From assembly GCA_965246915.1 (NCBI GenBank), contig CBDFGB010000015.1, forward strand, positions 124,001 to 188,000: a DNA stretch of 64,000 bases, in the 5' to 3' direction. The DNA is from CAVRQM01 sp965246915 (GTDB lineage: Bacteria; Pseudomonadota; Alphaproteobacteria; Acetobacterales; Acetobacteraceae). The notes beneath the pieces are model-generated. The model made no database searches. It was given only the letters and a program-made list of their open reading frames with translations, and had not been told where the DNA came from. The translations under genes were made by a program, and so were the position numbers. Numbering within the stretch: position 1 is the first letter of the stretch; every line of letters starts with the position of its first letter. This document shows, piece after piece, positions 44,476-53,933 of the stretch.

Positions 44476-44784
44476 CGGCTGAGGATAGCGGGGATCACGG
44501 GGACAACCAGGGGTGCTTTGCGCCGCGACCGGGCATCGCGGGCATAACCCACCCACCAGGCAACGCGGTGGACCGATAACACAGATGACAGGCGCGTGAT
44601 CGGGACAACGGCGTATGGCCCCGCTCTGTCAGCAGGTTCACGTGCGACCCGCATGTGGACAGGTGCCGGGTGGTCAGGCGGCTGATCGGGGTACCCCGAT
44701 ATCCACAGCCGTCCTGTCCTCTTCCCCCCAAGACCTTAGAATCCTTTGCCTGTAAGAAGGCTCGATGAACACGATCGAAGCATT
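44476..44784. other. Candidate chromosomal origin of replication (oriC)
   Basis: 309-bp gap between the divergent RP001-type gene and hemE. ATATCCACA at 44699-44707 matches the DnaA box TTATNCACA in 8 of 9 positions. TGTGGACAG at 44654-44662 is an inverted 7-of-9 match 36 bp away. A less GC-rich stretch follows (about 44728-44784). The junction carries the origin in Caulobacter crescentus and Rickettsia prowazekii. Gene direction flips here: mainly minus to the left, plus to the right. Box number is low, so this rests largely on synteny. Confidence 0.55.
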
Positions 44785-45804
44785 GTGAAGCGGCTGCATC
44801 AGGCCCTGGCGGGACAGCCCGTCTGGCCGCCACCCGTCTGGCTGATGCGCCAAGCCGGGCGGTATTTGCCGGAATATCGCGAGCTGCGGGCGCAGGCGGG
44901 CGATTTCATTGCGTTGTGCACCACGCCGCCGCTCGCCGCAGAGGTGACGCTCCAGCCGGTGCGGCGCTTCGGCATGGATGCGGCGATCCTGTTCAGCGAC
45001 ATCCTGATGCTGCCCTGGGCGCTGGGCCAGAAGCTGCGGTTCGCGCAGGGCGAGGGACCGGTGCTCGAGCCGATCCGCGACGCGGCGGGGTTGGCGAAGC
45101 TCGATCGCGGGCGAGTCCGAGGGGCGATCGCGCCCATTCTGGAGACGGTGTCGCGGGTCGCCGACGGTGTTGGCGAGGCAGCGCTGATCGGCTTCGCCGG
45201 CAGCCCGTTCACCGTCGCGTGCTACATGGTGGAAGGGCACGGTGCCAAGGAGTTCGCCGAGACGCGGCTGTTTGCCTATGCCGAACCGGCGCTGTTCGCG
45301 ACCCTGTTGGATATCCTGGTCGATTCGACGACCGAATACCTGCTGGCCCAGGCCGAGGCGGGCGCGGAAGTGCTGATGCTGTTCGACAGCTGGGCGGGCG
45401 TGCTGCCAGCCGCGTTGTTCCGCGATTTCGTCATCGGCCCCACGACGCGGATCGTCGCCGCGTTGCGCGCCGCGCGGCCCGACGTGCCGGTGATCGCCTT
45501 CCCGCGTCTGGCCGGCGGGCTCCTGGCGGAATACGCCACCACGGTCGGGGCGCAAGGCGTGGGACTGGACACCCAGGTCGATGCCGGCTGGGCGCGACGG
45601 CATGTTGCGGATGGCGTGGCGCTGCAGGGCAATGTCGACCCGCTGGCGCTGGTGCCGGGCGGCGAGGCGCTGGACCGGGCGGTCGACGATGTGCTGGCCG
45701 CGGCACAGGGGCGCGCGTGGGTGTTCAACCTCGGGCACGGTATCATCCCCGAGACGCCTCCGGAACATGTCGGTCGGCTCGTGACGCGGGTGCGCGCGGC
45801 TTGA
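44785..45804 (+). CDS. hemE: Uroporphyrinogen III decarboxylase
   Basis: 339 residues, converting uroporphyrinogen III to coproporphyrinogen III for haem and bacteriochlorophyll. Signature PPVWLMRQAGRYLPEYRELR at the N-terminus, catalytic Asp in AAILFSDILMLPWALG, and GFAGSPFTVACYMVEG. GTG at 44785 gives the usual N-terminus; a TTG at 44746 would add 13 residues. First gene of hemE-hemH-HAD-hemJ-rho. Confidence 0.95.
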   Translation: MKRLHQALAGQPVWPPPVWLMRQAGRYLPEYRELRAQAGDFIALCTTPPLAAEVTLQPVRRFGMDAAILFSDILMLPWALGQKLRFAQGEGPVLEPIRDAAGLAKLDRGRVRGAIAPILETVSRVADGVGEAALIGFAGSPFTVACYMVEGHGAKEFAETRLFAYAEPALFATLLDILVDSTTEYLLAQAEAGAEVLMLFDSWAGVLPAALFRDFVIGPTTRIVAALRAARPDVPVIAFPRLAGGLLAEYATTVGAQGVGLDTQVDAGWARRHVADGVALQGNVDPLALVPGGEALDRAVDDVLAAAQGRAWVFNLGHGIIPETPPEHVGRLVTRVRAA

Positions 45805-45823
45805 CGCAATTCCGGCCGCCTGC

Positions 45824-46915
45824 ATGTTGCAGCGCATGACCCGTCCGCGCGTCGCGATCGTCCTGTTCAACCTCGGCGGTCCCGACCGGCCGGAGGCGAT
45901 CAAGCCGTTCCTGCTGAACCTGTTCAGCGATCCCGCCATCCTGCGGGTGCCGGGCTTCATCCGTCCGCTGTTGGCCCGCATCATCGCCGCCGCGCGGCTC
46001 AAGCCCGCGACGGCGAACTATGCCATCCTTGGCGGCCGCTCGCCGTTGCTGGAGCTGACGCAGGCGCAGGCCGGCGCGCTGGAGCAGGCGTTTCCGGAGT
46101 TCGAGGCGCGGTGCTTCGTGGCGATGCGCTACTGGCATCCGTTCAGCGACGAGGCCGCGCGGGCGGTGCGCGAATGGAACCCCGACGAGGTGGTCCTGCT
46201 GCCGCTGTATCCGCAGTTCTCCACGACGACGACCGGCAGCAGTCTTTCCGCCTGGCGGGCGGCGGCGGTCCGGGTCGGTTTGGCCAAACCGACGACCGCG
46301 TTGTGCTGCTATCACGCCGATGCCGGATTCGCGGCCGCCACCGCGTCGCTGCTACGGCGCAGCCTGGTGGACATGCGAAAAGCCGCGGGGAACGGCGCGT
46401 TCAGGGTGCTGTTTTCCGCGCACGGATTGCCGGAATCGATCATCAAGGCGGGTGATCCGTATCAGTTCCAGGTCGAGCGCACGGTTGCTTGCGTGCTGGG
46501 CGCATTGGATGAGCCAGATCTGGATTGGGTGGTCTGCTACCAGTCGCGAGCCACGCCGCAGCGCTGGATCGGGCCGTCGACCGACGACGCGGTGCAGCAG
46601 GCCGGTCGCGAGGGAATCAGCGTCCTGGTGGTGCCCATCGCGTTCGTCTCAGAGCATTCCGAGACCCTGGTCGAGCTCGACATCGAATACCGCGAGTTGG
46701 CCGAACATGCCGGGGTGCTGCACTATCTGCGCGTGCCGACCCACAACAGCGATCCCGCCTTCATATCGGCGCTGGCCGACCTCGTGCGGGAGGCCCGCGG
46801 CGTCGGTCCGGGCCTGGTGAGCTTCGCCGGCGGCCGGACCTGTCCCCGGGCCCATTCCGATTGCCCGCATGCGCGCGCCGGCGTCCAGAAGGCGCGCGAA
46901 CTGGCTCAGGCATGA
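45824..46915 (+). CDS. hemH: Ferrochelatase
   Basis: 363 residues. Inserts Fe2+ into protoporphyrin IX. The metal-site His is in LFSAHGLPESII and the Glu in SEHSETLVELDIEYRELA. A Cys pair in the C-terminal tail (CPRAHSDCPHA) may hold an iron-sulfur cluster, as in several bacterial forms. Starts ATG 45824 or 45836. Its stop overlaps the HAD gene start (ATGA). Confidence 0.95.
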   Translation: MLQRMTRPRVAIVLFNLGGPDRPEAIKPFLLNLFSDPAILRVPGFIRPLLARIIAAARLKPATANYAILGGRSPLLELTQAQAGALEQAFPEFEARCFVAMRYWHPFSDEAARAVREWNPDEVVLLPLYPQFSTTTTGSSLSAWRAAAVRVGLAKPTTALCCYHADAGFAAATASLLRRSLVDMRKAAGNGAFRVLFSAHGLPESIIKAGDPYQFQVERTVACVLGALDEPDLDWVVCYQSRATPQRWIGPSTDDAVQQAGREGISVLVVPIAFVSEHSETLVELDIEYRELAEHAGVLHYLRVPTHNSDPAFISALADLVREARGVGPGLVSFAGGRTCPRAHSDCPHARAGVQKARELAQA

Positions 46916-47613
46916 CCGCCGAGGACCTATTGCGTCGCCGCGCCGCGCCGCTGCGTCTCGTGATCTTCGATTGCGACGGCGTGCTGGTCGACAGCGAACG
47001 GGTGTCGAACCGCGTGCTCGCCGAGGATCTCACCAAGCGCGGGTGGCCGATGAGCGGCGAGGAGGCCGAGCACTTGTTTCTGGGGATCAGTATCGAGGCG
47101 ATCGAACGGCACGCCGAGGCGGTTCTGGAACGACCACTTCCGGCCGACTGGCGCGAGCACATCAAGAACGCGATCGTCGACGCGATGTCCCACGAGGCGG
47201 TGGCCATTCCGGGCGCGATCGAGACGCTGCGTGCGTTGACGGCGCGGGGGATAGCCTGGCGGGTCGCCTCGAACTCTTCGCATGCCGAGATGGCCGCCAA
47301 GTTTCAACGACTCGGGATCGCGTCGATGGTCGCGGGCCGGCTCCATAGTTTCGAGGACGTGGCGCGCAGCAAGCCGGCACCGGACGTCTATCTCGCGGCC
47401 GCTTCCACCGAGGGGGTCGAGCCGCGCGAGTGCCTGGTGATCGAGGACTCGGTGCCGGGCGTCACCGCGGCGATTGCGGCGGGCATGGACTGCCTCGGTT
47501 TCGATCGTTCGGCCGATGGGCGCTCGCTACGCGACGCTGGAGCGGCGCCGTTCCACGACATGGCCGCGCTGCCCCGTCTCATCGCGCTGGCCGACCGCCA
47601 GGCGGCCGCATGA
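46912..47613 (+). CDS. HAD-superfamily phosphatase (beta-phosphoglucomutase-like)
   Basis: 233 residues. Motif I VIFDCDGVLVDSE at about 17-29, motif II ASNSS, Lys in KPAPDVYL, motif IV EDSVPGV. Helical cap domain of subclass I, like phosphoglycolate phosphatase or beta-phosphoglucomutase. Translationally coupled to hemH (ATGA) and to hemJ (ATG at 47610 overlapping its TGA). Substrate unknown. Confidence 0.88.
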   Translation: MTAEDLLRRRAAPLRLVIFDCDGVLVDSERVSNRVLAEDLTKRGWPMSGEEAEHLFLGISIEAIERHAEAVLERPLPADWREHIKNAIVDAMSHEAVAIPGAIETLRALTARGIAWRVASNSSHAEMAAKFQRLGIASMVAGRLHSFEDVARSKPAPDVYLAAASTEGVEPRECLVIEDSVPGVTAAIAAGMDCLGFDRSADGRSLRDAGAAPFHDMAALPRLIALADRQAAA

Positions 47614-48062
47614 CGTTGCAATTCCTCTCGCAGTTCTATCCCTGGACGAAGTCCTTCCACATCGTCAGTTTTGTCGCGTGGATGGCCGGCTTGCTGTACC
47701 TGCCTCGGCTGTTCGTCTACCATTGCGAGGCGCGGCGCGGGTCCGAGGAGAGCGAGCGGTTCAAGATCATGGAAGGGCGTTTGTTGAAGCAGATCACGAC
47801 GCCGGCCATGATCGCGACCTGGACGTTCGGGATCCTGCTCGCCCTGACGCCGGGGGCGATCAGCTGGACGGCCGGATGGTGGCACGTGAAGCTTCTCATG
47901 GTGGTTCTGATGTCGGGCTTCACCGGCGCCGCGTCGAAATGGCGTCGCGACTTCCTCGAGGACCGCAATACCCGGCCCGCCCGTTTTTATCGGATGGTTA
48001 ACGAGATTCCGGCGGTCCTGATGTTGGTCATCGTCATCATGGTGATCATGCAGCCGTTCTGA
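47610..48062 (+). CDS. hemJ: Protoporphyrinogen IX oxidase HemJ
   Basis: 150-residue inner-membrane haem protein that oxidises protoporphyrinogen IX. Four membrane spans; conserved His and Arg in SFHIVSFVAWMAGLLYLPRL and FVYH, and the conserved NEIPAVLMLVIVIMVI end. ATG overlaps the HAD stop. It completes haem synthesis with hemE and hemH in one unit, just upstream of rho as in other Alphaproteobacteria. Confidence 0.93.
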   Translation: MTLQFLSQFYPWTKSFHIVSFVAWMAGLLYLPRLFVYHCEARRGSEESERFKIMEGRLLKQITTPAMIATWTFGILLALTPGAISWTAGWWHVKLLMVVLMSGFTGAASKWRRDFLEDRNTRPARFYRMVNEIPAVLMLVIVIMVIMQPF

Positions 48063-48248
48063 TCGTCGCGGGGTGTTGACGGATCCTCGTCGACCACCTA
48101 CCTACGATGTCGAGCGGTGTCCGGTCTGGTTTCCGTTCGTCTTCTTCTTCCCCGGGACAGTGACCGAGAGTGATCGCCGCCACAGGCGGGATGTTCGGTT
48201 TGGGCTAGGCCCTCCTGTCCTCCCCTGATTTTTCCCACGAGGCCACCC
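48063..48248 (+). promoter_or_regulatory. rho leader region
   Basis: 186-bp gap between hemJ and rho. A TTGACG hexamer at 48076-48081 is followed 17 bp later by a weak TACCTA, so a separate promoter is possible. The downstream C/U-rich stretches would suit Rho autoregulation by leader termination, as known in E. coli. No leader ORF was recognised. Confidence 0.35.
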
Positions 48249-49523
48249 ATGCATTTGGCCGAACTCAAAGCCAAAACTCCGGCGGATCTGCTCAGTTTCG
48301 CGGAATCGCTGCAGATCGAGAACGCATCCAGCCTGCGCAAGCAGGACATGATGTTCGCGATCCTCAAAAATCTCGCCGACAACGATCAGGCGATCCACGG
48401 CGAGGGCACGCTGGAGATCCTGTCCGACGGGTTCGGGTTCCTGCGCAGCCCGCAGAGCAACTACCTGCCCGGCCCGGACGACATCTATATCAGCCCGACC
48501 CAGGTCCGCCGCTTCGCGCTGCGCACCGGGGACACGGTCGAGGGCCAGATCCGGGCACCCAAGGATGGCGAGCGCTATTTCGCCATGCTGAAGGTCAACA
48601 CGATCAACTTCGAGGCGCCGGAGGCGGTGCGGCACAGGATCAACTTCGACAACCTCACGCCGCTCTATCCCGACGAGCGGATCAAACTCGAGATCGAGCA
48701 CAAGGAGCCGCCGGCCAAGGGCCAGACGCGCGACATGATCCCGCGTGTGGTCGATCTGGTTGCCCCGATCGGCAAGGGTCAGCGGGCGCTGATCGTGGCG
48801 CCGCCGCGCACCGGCAAGACGGTGATGCTGCAGTCGATCGCGACAAGTATCACGGCAAACCATCCCGAGGCCTTCCTGATCGTGCTGCTGATCGACGAGC
48901 GGCCGGAGGAGGTCACCGACATGGCCCGCACGGTGCGCGGCGAGGTGGTCGCCAGCACGTTCGACGAGCCGGCCACGCGCCATGTCCAGGTGACGGAAAT
49001 GGTGCTCGAGAAGGCCAAGCGGCTGGTCGAGCACAAGCGCGACGTGGTGATCCTTCTCGACAGCATCACGAGGCTCGCGCGGGCCTACAACACCGTCGTG
49101 CCGAGCTCCGGCAAGGTCCTGACCGGCGGCGTGGACGCCAACGCGCTGCAGAAGCCCAAGCGGTTCTTCGGCGCCGCCCGCAATATCGAGGAGGGCGGGT
49201 CGCTCACCATCATCGCGACCGCGCTCATCGACACCGGCAGCCGCATGGACGAAGTGATCTTCGAGGAGTTCAAGGGCACCGGCAACAGCGAGCTCATCCT
49301 CGATCGCAAGCTGGCCGACAAGCGGACCTTCCCGGCGATCGACATCACCAAAAGCGGCACCCGCAAGGAGGAGTTGCTGGTCGATCGCGGCACGCTATCG
49401 AAGATGTGGGTCCTGCGCAGGATCCTGAACCCCATGGGCACGATGGATTCCATGGACTTCCTGCTGGACAAGCTCAAATACAGCAAGTCCAACCAAGACT
49501 TCTTCGACGCGATGAACACCTAG
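48249..49523 (+). CDS. rho: Transcription termination factor Rho
   Basis: 424-residue hexameric RNA helicase. N-terminal helix bundle, RNA-binding cold-shock-like domain (GFGFLRSPQSNYLPGPDDIY), Walker A APPRTGKTVM near residue 182, Walker B VILLDSITRLARA, and the Q/R-loop region. Full length. Downstream, most Alphaproteobacteria carry mnmE-mnmG-rsmG-parAB; here an efflux pair follows. Confidence 0.97.
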   Translation: MHLAELKAKTPADLLSFAESLQIENASSLRKQDMMFAILKNLADNDQAIHGEGTLEILSDGFGFLRSPQSNYLPGPDDIYISPTQVRRFALRTGDTVEGQIRAPKDGERYFAMLKVNTINFEAPEAVRHRINFDNLTPLYPDERIKLEIEHKEPPAKGQTRDMIPRVVDLVAPIGKGQRALIVAPPRTGKTVMLQSIATSITANHPEAFLIVLLIDERPEEVTDMARTVRGEVVASTFDEPATRHVQVTEMVLEKAKRLVEHKRDVVILLDSITRLARAYNTVVPSSGKVLTGGVDANALQKPKRFFGAARNIEEGGSLTIIATALIDTGSRMDEVIFEEFKGTGNSELILDRKLADKRTFPAIDITKSGTRKEELLVDRGTLSKMWVLRRILNPMGTMDSMDFLLDKLKYSKSNQDFFDAMNT

Positions 49524-49544
49524 AGGCCGGATCGGGATGCGAGC

Positions 49545-50720
49545 GTGCCTGCCAGGCGGCGCCTAACAACCCTCGTCATCGCCCGGCTTGATCCGGCGGT
49601 GGTGGTGCTGGCGATCGGCGCGCTGATGACAGCGTCGCTGGCGTTCGCGGACGGCCCAGCCGTCAGCGTGATCGCCGCCGCCACGGGCACGGTCGTCGAG
49701 ACCGTGCCGATCACCGGCACGATGGTTGCCCGCGAGGAAGTCCTCGTCAGCCCGCAAGTCGACGGCCTCGCGATCGTCGAAATCAGCGTCGAGGAAGGCG
49801 ATGTCGTAAGGGCGGGTCAGACGTTGGCCAAGCTGTCGCGGGAGACCGTCGACACGTCGATCGCCCAGAACGCCGCCCAGATCGCCCATGCCGAGGCGGC
49901 GGTGGCGCAGGCCCGCGCGCAACTCGCCGAGGCGCAGGCCACTCGCGCCCAGGCCGACAGCGCGTTCGGGCGCACCAGTGCACTGATCGGCAGCGGTGCG
50001 GCCTCCCGCGAGACGTTCGACCAACGACAGATGGCGGCCCAGACGGCGGGTGCGCGGCAGCGCACCAGCGAGGCGGCGCTGCTGGCCGCGGCGGCCGATC
50101 TCGATCTCGCGAAGGCCCAGCGGGAGGAGTTGATGGTTCGCCTTGCGCGGACCGACCTGAGGTCGCCGGTTGCCGGACGGGTCAGCCGGCGGGTGGCGCG
50201 ACTAGGCGCCGTGGTCGGCTCGTCCAACGATCCGTTGTTCCGGGTGATCGAGGACAACGCGGTCGAACTGGAGGCCGACGTGCCGGAGACGTTGCTCGCT
50301 CGCCTCCGTCCGGGCCAGCCGGCCCGGGTCACGCTGACCGGCGAGACGGCGGCACGAGCCGGAACGGTACGGCTGGTCGCTCCGGAGCTCAGCCGGGCCA
50401 CGCGACTGGGTCGGGTGCGGATCGCGGTCGAGGGTGGCGAGGCGACGATCGGCGGTTTCGGGCGGGCGCTGGTGGAGACGGGGCGGCGGGACGGGATCGT
50501 CGTGCCGCTGTCGGCGGTGCTGTTCACGGCGGATGGCGATAGAGTGCAAGTGGTGCGCGACGGCGTGGTGCGCACGACCGCGGTGCGGATCGGCGCGCGC
50601 GACACGAAGCAGGCACAACTCGATGGCATCGTCGCCGGAGAGACCGTGGTCGCGGTCTCGGGCAGCTTCGTCCGGGATGGCGACCGCGTGACCCCGGTGG
50701 AACCTGCCAAGGTGAACTGA
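49545..50720 (+). CDS. RND efflux periplasmic adaptor (membrane fusion protein)
   Basis: 391 residues from a GTG. Signal segment (VVVLAIGALMTASLAFA), lipoyl half-motif in VDGLAIVEISVEEGDVVRAG, an Ala-rich coiled-coil hairpin (about 95-190) and the second lipoyl half TDLRSPVAGRVSRRVARLG. Links the RND pump to an outer-membrane channel. Stop overlaps the pump ATG (TGATG-type). Confidence 0.92.
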   Translation: MPARRRLTTLVIARLDPAVVVLAIGALMTASLAFADGPAVSVIAAATGTVVETVPITGTMVAREEVLVSPQVDGLAIVEISVEEGDVVRAGQTLAKLSRETVDTSIAQNAAQIAHAEAAVAQARAQLAEAQATRAQADSAFGRTSALIGSGAASRETFDQRQMAAQTAGARQRTSEAALLAAAADLDLAKAQREELMVRLARTDLRSPVAGRVSRRVARLGAVVGSSNDPLFRVIEDNAVELEADVPETLLARLRPGQPARVTLTGETAARAGTVRLVAPELSRATRLGRVRIAVEGGEATIGGFGRALVETGRRDGIVVPLSAVLFTADGDRVQVVRDGVVRTTAVRIGARDTKQAQLDGIVAGETVVAVSGSFVRDGDRVTPVEPAKVN

Positions 50721-53700
50721 TGGCCTGGAAGATTTCCGGCGCCGCGATCCGCACGCCGGTCCCGTCATTGGTGTTGTTCGCGGTGCTCGCACTTTTGGGT
50801 GTCGTCTCGTTCGTCGCGATCCCGATCACCCGGGCACCGAATATCGACATCCCGATCGTCGCCGTGACGGTGACGCAATCGGGCGCGGCGCCGGCCGATC
50901 TGGAGACGCAAGTCGCCAAGAAGGTCGAGGACGCGATCGCCAGCATTGCCGGCGTGAAGCACGTCTCCTCGACCATCACCGACGGCTCGTCGGTCACTGC
51001 CGTCGAATTTCGCCTGGAGATCAACACCGACCGGGCCGCCAACGACGTACGCGACGCGATCGCGAAAGTCCGCGCCGATCTGCCGAGGAACATCGACGAA
51101 CCGATCATCCAGCGCATCGACGTGGTGGGGCAGTCGATCCAGACGTTTTCGGCGACATCGCCAGGGATGACGCCGGAGCAACTTTCATGGTTCGTGGACG
51201 ACACCGTCATTCGTGCGCTGCAGGGCGTGCGCGGGGTCGGCAAGGTGGAACGGATCGGCGGCGTCACGCGGGAAATTCAGGTGGACCTGCAGCCGGATCG
51301 GCTTGCGTCCCTCGGCATCACTGCGGGGGCGGTGAATGCGCAGGTGCTCGCGACCAGCGTCGATCTGGCCGGCGGGCGCGCGGAACTGGGCCAGCAGGAA
51401 CAAGCCATTCGCACGCTCGCCGCATCGACCGACGTGACGAGCCTGGCCGCGACGCGCATCGTGCTGCCGGGTGGACGGGAGGTCAGGCTGGGCGACCTGG
51501 CCACCATCACCGACGGCTTCGAGGAGCCGCGTCGGTTCGCCCGGTTGGACGGGGAGCGTCCCGTCGTGGCTTTCGCCGTCTTCCGCAGCAAGGGCGCGTC
51601 GGACGTGACCGTGGCCGAGGCGGTCGCCGCGCGTTTGAAAGTGCTGGCCAGCGAGCATCCCGAGGTCCAGTTCGCACTCACGGACGATAGCGTCCGCTCC
51701 ACCTACGGCAGCTATCTGTCGGCCATGCATTCCCTGCTGGAGGGAGCGGGATTGGCGACCCTGGTGGTGTTCCTCTTCCTGCGCGACTGGCGGGCGACGC
51801 TGATCGCCGCAGTGGCCCTCCCGCTGTCCATCATCCCCGCTTTCGCCGCGATGTATCTGATGGGGTTCACGTTCAATTTCGTGAGCCTGCTGGCGATCAC
51901 GCTGGTGACAGGCATTCTGGTGGACGACGCGATCGTCGAGATCGAGAATATCGTGCGGCACGTTCGGATGGGCAAACCGGCCTATCAGGCGGCGATCGAC
52001 GCGGCCGACGAGATCGGGCTGGCCGTCATCGCGATCACCCTGACGATCGTCGCGGTCTTCGCGCCGGTCAGCTTTATGGGCGGCATTCCTGGCCAATACT
52101 TCAAACAGTTCGGGCTGACGGTTGCCGCCGCCGTCCTCGTCTCCCTCATGGTCGCGCGACTGGTGACGCCGGTCATGGCCGCCTATCTGCTGCGTGGCCG
52201 TGGCCACGCGGACGAGCGGCCGGGTTGGGCGATGCGCTCATACGGCAGATTCCTGCGCGGCACGTTGCGCTGGCCTTATCTGACGTTGGTCGCCGGCATG
52301 GGCATGTTCGCGTTGTCGATCTGGTCCACGACGCTGCTGCCGACCGGCTTCATTCCGCCGCAGGACGATGCCCGCACCGTATTGTCGATCGAGCTGCCAC
52401 CCGGCTCGACGCTCGACGACACTGCCGCCCGAACCGACACGATCGCCCGCGCTTTTCGCACGTTGCCGGAGGTGCGGTCGATCCTGACGATCGGCGGGAC
52501 CACGCCGACCGGTGCGGGCGAGGAGGTGCGCCGCGCCGCGATGGTGATCGGCCTGTCTCCGAAAGACGAACGAACCCGCAGCCAAAAGGAGGTCGAGACG
52601 GCGCTGACCGCCCTGCTGGCGGCGATCCCGGACGTGCGGGGCTGGTACGTGAACGATCGGGGCGAGCGAGAGCTGTCCCTGTCCGTGCTGGGCGACGAAC
52701 CGGTGGCGCTCGACCGTGGCGTGGCCGCGCTGTCCGGCGGGATGCGAAAGCTGCAGGGATTTTCTAACGTGGCCGAGAGCGCCGGCGTGGCGCGGCCGGA
52801 AATCCGCATCGTTCCGCGGCTGGACGAAGCCTCGCGGTTCGGCGTCTCGACGCAGGCGATCTCCGAGGCGGCGCGCATCGCCACTCTCGGCGACATCGGC
52901 GCCAATCTGGCGAAGCTGCATGTCGGCGACCGACTGGTGCCGATCCGCGTCGAGGCCGACCAGGGTGTGCGGCGTGATCTTGGGGCGCTCGGCACGTTGC
53001 CCGTGACTGGCACGGACGGACGAGCCGTGCCGTTGGCGGCGGTGGCCGATATCGAGGTCGGACAAGGGCCGTCATCGGTCGAGCGATATGATCGGGTTCG
53101 GCGAGTCGTGCTGGGCGCCGATTTGACGGGCGGCCTCGCGCTCGGCGCCGCGCTGGCGGCGGTAGAGGCATTGCCGGAGGCGCACAACCTGCCGCCCGGG
53201 GTCCGGATCGCCAACAGCGGCGATACCGAGATCATGGCGGAGGTGTTTTCCGGGTTCGCCCTGGCGATGGGGACCGGCCTCCTGATCGTGCTCGCGCTGC
53301 TGGTGCTGCTGTTCGGCAGCCTGTTCCAGCCGTTGACGATCCTTCTTTCGCTGCCGCTGTGCCTGGGCGGTGTGATCCTGGCGTTGTTGCTGACGAACGA
53401 GCCGATCAGCCTGCCGGTGGCGATCGGCATCCTCATGTTGATGGGGATCGTGACCAAGAACGCCATCATGCTGGTGGATTTCGCGATCGAGCGGCGGCGA
53501 GACGGGGCGAGCCCGCGCGAAGCGATCCTGGACGCCGGGGCCAAGCGCGCCCAGCCGATCGTCATGACGACGATCGCCATGGTGGCGGGAATGATCCCCA
53601 GCGCGCTCGGTGTCGGCGACGGCGGCGAGTTCCGGGCGCCGATGGCGGTGGGCGTGATCGGCGGGCTGATCGTATCGACGGTGCTATCGCTGGTGTTCGT

Positions 53701-53839
53701 GCCGTCGTTCTACATCGTCATGGACGATCTTTCGCGGGTGGTCGGAAGGCTCGCGGGGCGGATCATTCGGCCGGAGAAAGTCGCCGCGTCTCAAAGAGCC
53801 CAAGTCGAAAGGAAGCGAATTCCGGCGGCGGTGGAGTAA
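50720..53839 (+). CDS. RND-family efflux pump (AcrB/MexB-like)
   Basis: 1039-residue proton-driven inner-membrane pump with twelve spans and two large periplasmic loops. Proton-relay Asp pair in TGILVDDAIVEIENIVRHV; second-half counterpart GIVTKNAIMLVDFAIERR. FMGGIPGQYFKQFGLTVAAA is typical of the family. Substrate class unknown. No TolC-like channel gene is next to it. Confidence 0.95.
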   Translation: MAWKISGAAIRTPVPSLVLFAVLALLGVVSFVAIPITRAPNIDIPIVAVTVTQSGAAPADLETQVAKKVEDAIASIAGVKHVSSTITDGSSVTAVEFRLEINTDRAANDVRDAIAKVRADLPRNIDEPIIQRIDVVGQSIQTFSATSPGMTPEQLSWFVDDTVIRALQGVRGVGKVERIGGVTREIQVDLQPDRLASLGITAGAVNAQVLATSVDLAGGRAELGQQEQAIRTLAASTDVTSLAATRIVLPGGREVRLGDLATITDGFEEPRRFARLDGERPVVAFAVFRSKGASDVTVAEAVAARLKVLASEHPEVQFALTDDSVRSTYGSYLSAMHSLLEGAGLATLVVFLFLRDWRATLIAAVALPLSIIPAFAAMYLMGFTFNFVSLLAITLVTGILVDDAIVEIENIVRHVRMGKPAYQAAIDAADEIGLAVIAITLTIVAVFAPVSFMGGIPGQYFKQFGLTVAAAVLVSLMVARLVTPVMAAYLLRGRGHADERPGWAMRSYGRFLRGTLRWPYLTLVAGMGMFALSIWSTTLLPTGFIPPQDDARTVLSIELPPGSTLDDTAARTDTIARAFRTLPEVRSILTIGGTTPTGAGEEVRRAAMVIGLSPKDERTRSQKEVETALTALLAAIPDVRGWYVNDRGERELSLSVLGDEPVALDRGVAALSGGMRKLQGFSNVAESAGVARPEIRIVPRLDEASRFGVSTQAISEAARIATLGDIGANLAKLHVGDRLVPIRVEADQGVRRDLGALGTLPVTGTDGRAVPLAAVADIEVGQGPSSVERYDRVRRVVLGADLTGGLALGAALAAVEALPEAHNLPPGVRIANSGDTEIMAEVFSGFALAMGTGLLIVLALLVLLFGSLFQPLTILLSLPLCLGGVILALLLTNEPISLPVAIGILMLMGIVTKNAIMLVDFAIERRRDGASPREAILDAGAKRAQPIVMTTIAMVAGMIPSALGVGDGGEFRAPMAVGVIGGLIVSTVLSLVFVPSFYIVMDDLSRVVGRLAGRIIRPEKVAASQRAQVERKRIPAAVE

Positions 53840-53840
53840 T

Positions 53841-53933
53841 TCAGGATCCGAATAAGGTCCGGACTATGAGCGCCATGATTCCGGCGAGCACAAGCCCGAT
53901 CTTCCATTGGATAGACCAATTGTCAGCCTTCAT
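53841..53933 (-). CDS. Possible 30-residue small membrane protein
   Basis: A short frame with ATG at 53933 and TGA at 53841. The product has a polar start (MKADNWSIQW) and one membrane-length hydrophobic stretch (KIGLVLAGIMALIVRTLFG). It ends 1 bp after the convergent RND stop. Only composition and position support it; no strong ribosome site is seen. Confidence 0.3.
   Translation of the reverse strand: MKADNWSIQWKIGLVLAGIMALIVRTLFGS

Noticed and set aside
46912..47613. HAD protein as a dedicated haem-pathway enzyme
   Set aside because: Co-location with hemH and hemJ is suggestive, but no haem-pathway step needs such a phosphatase and the motifs are generic.
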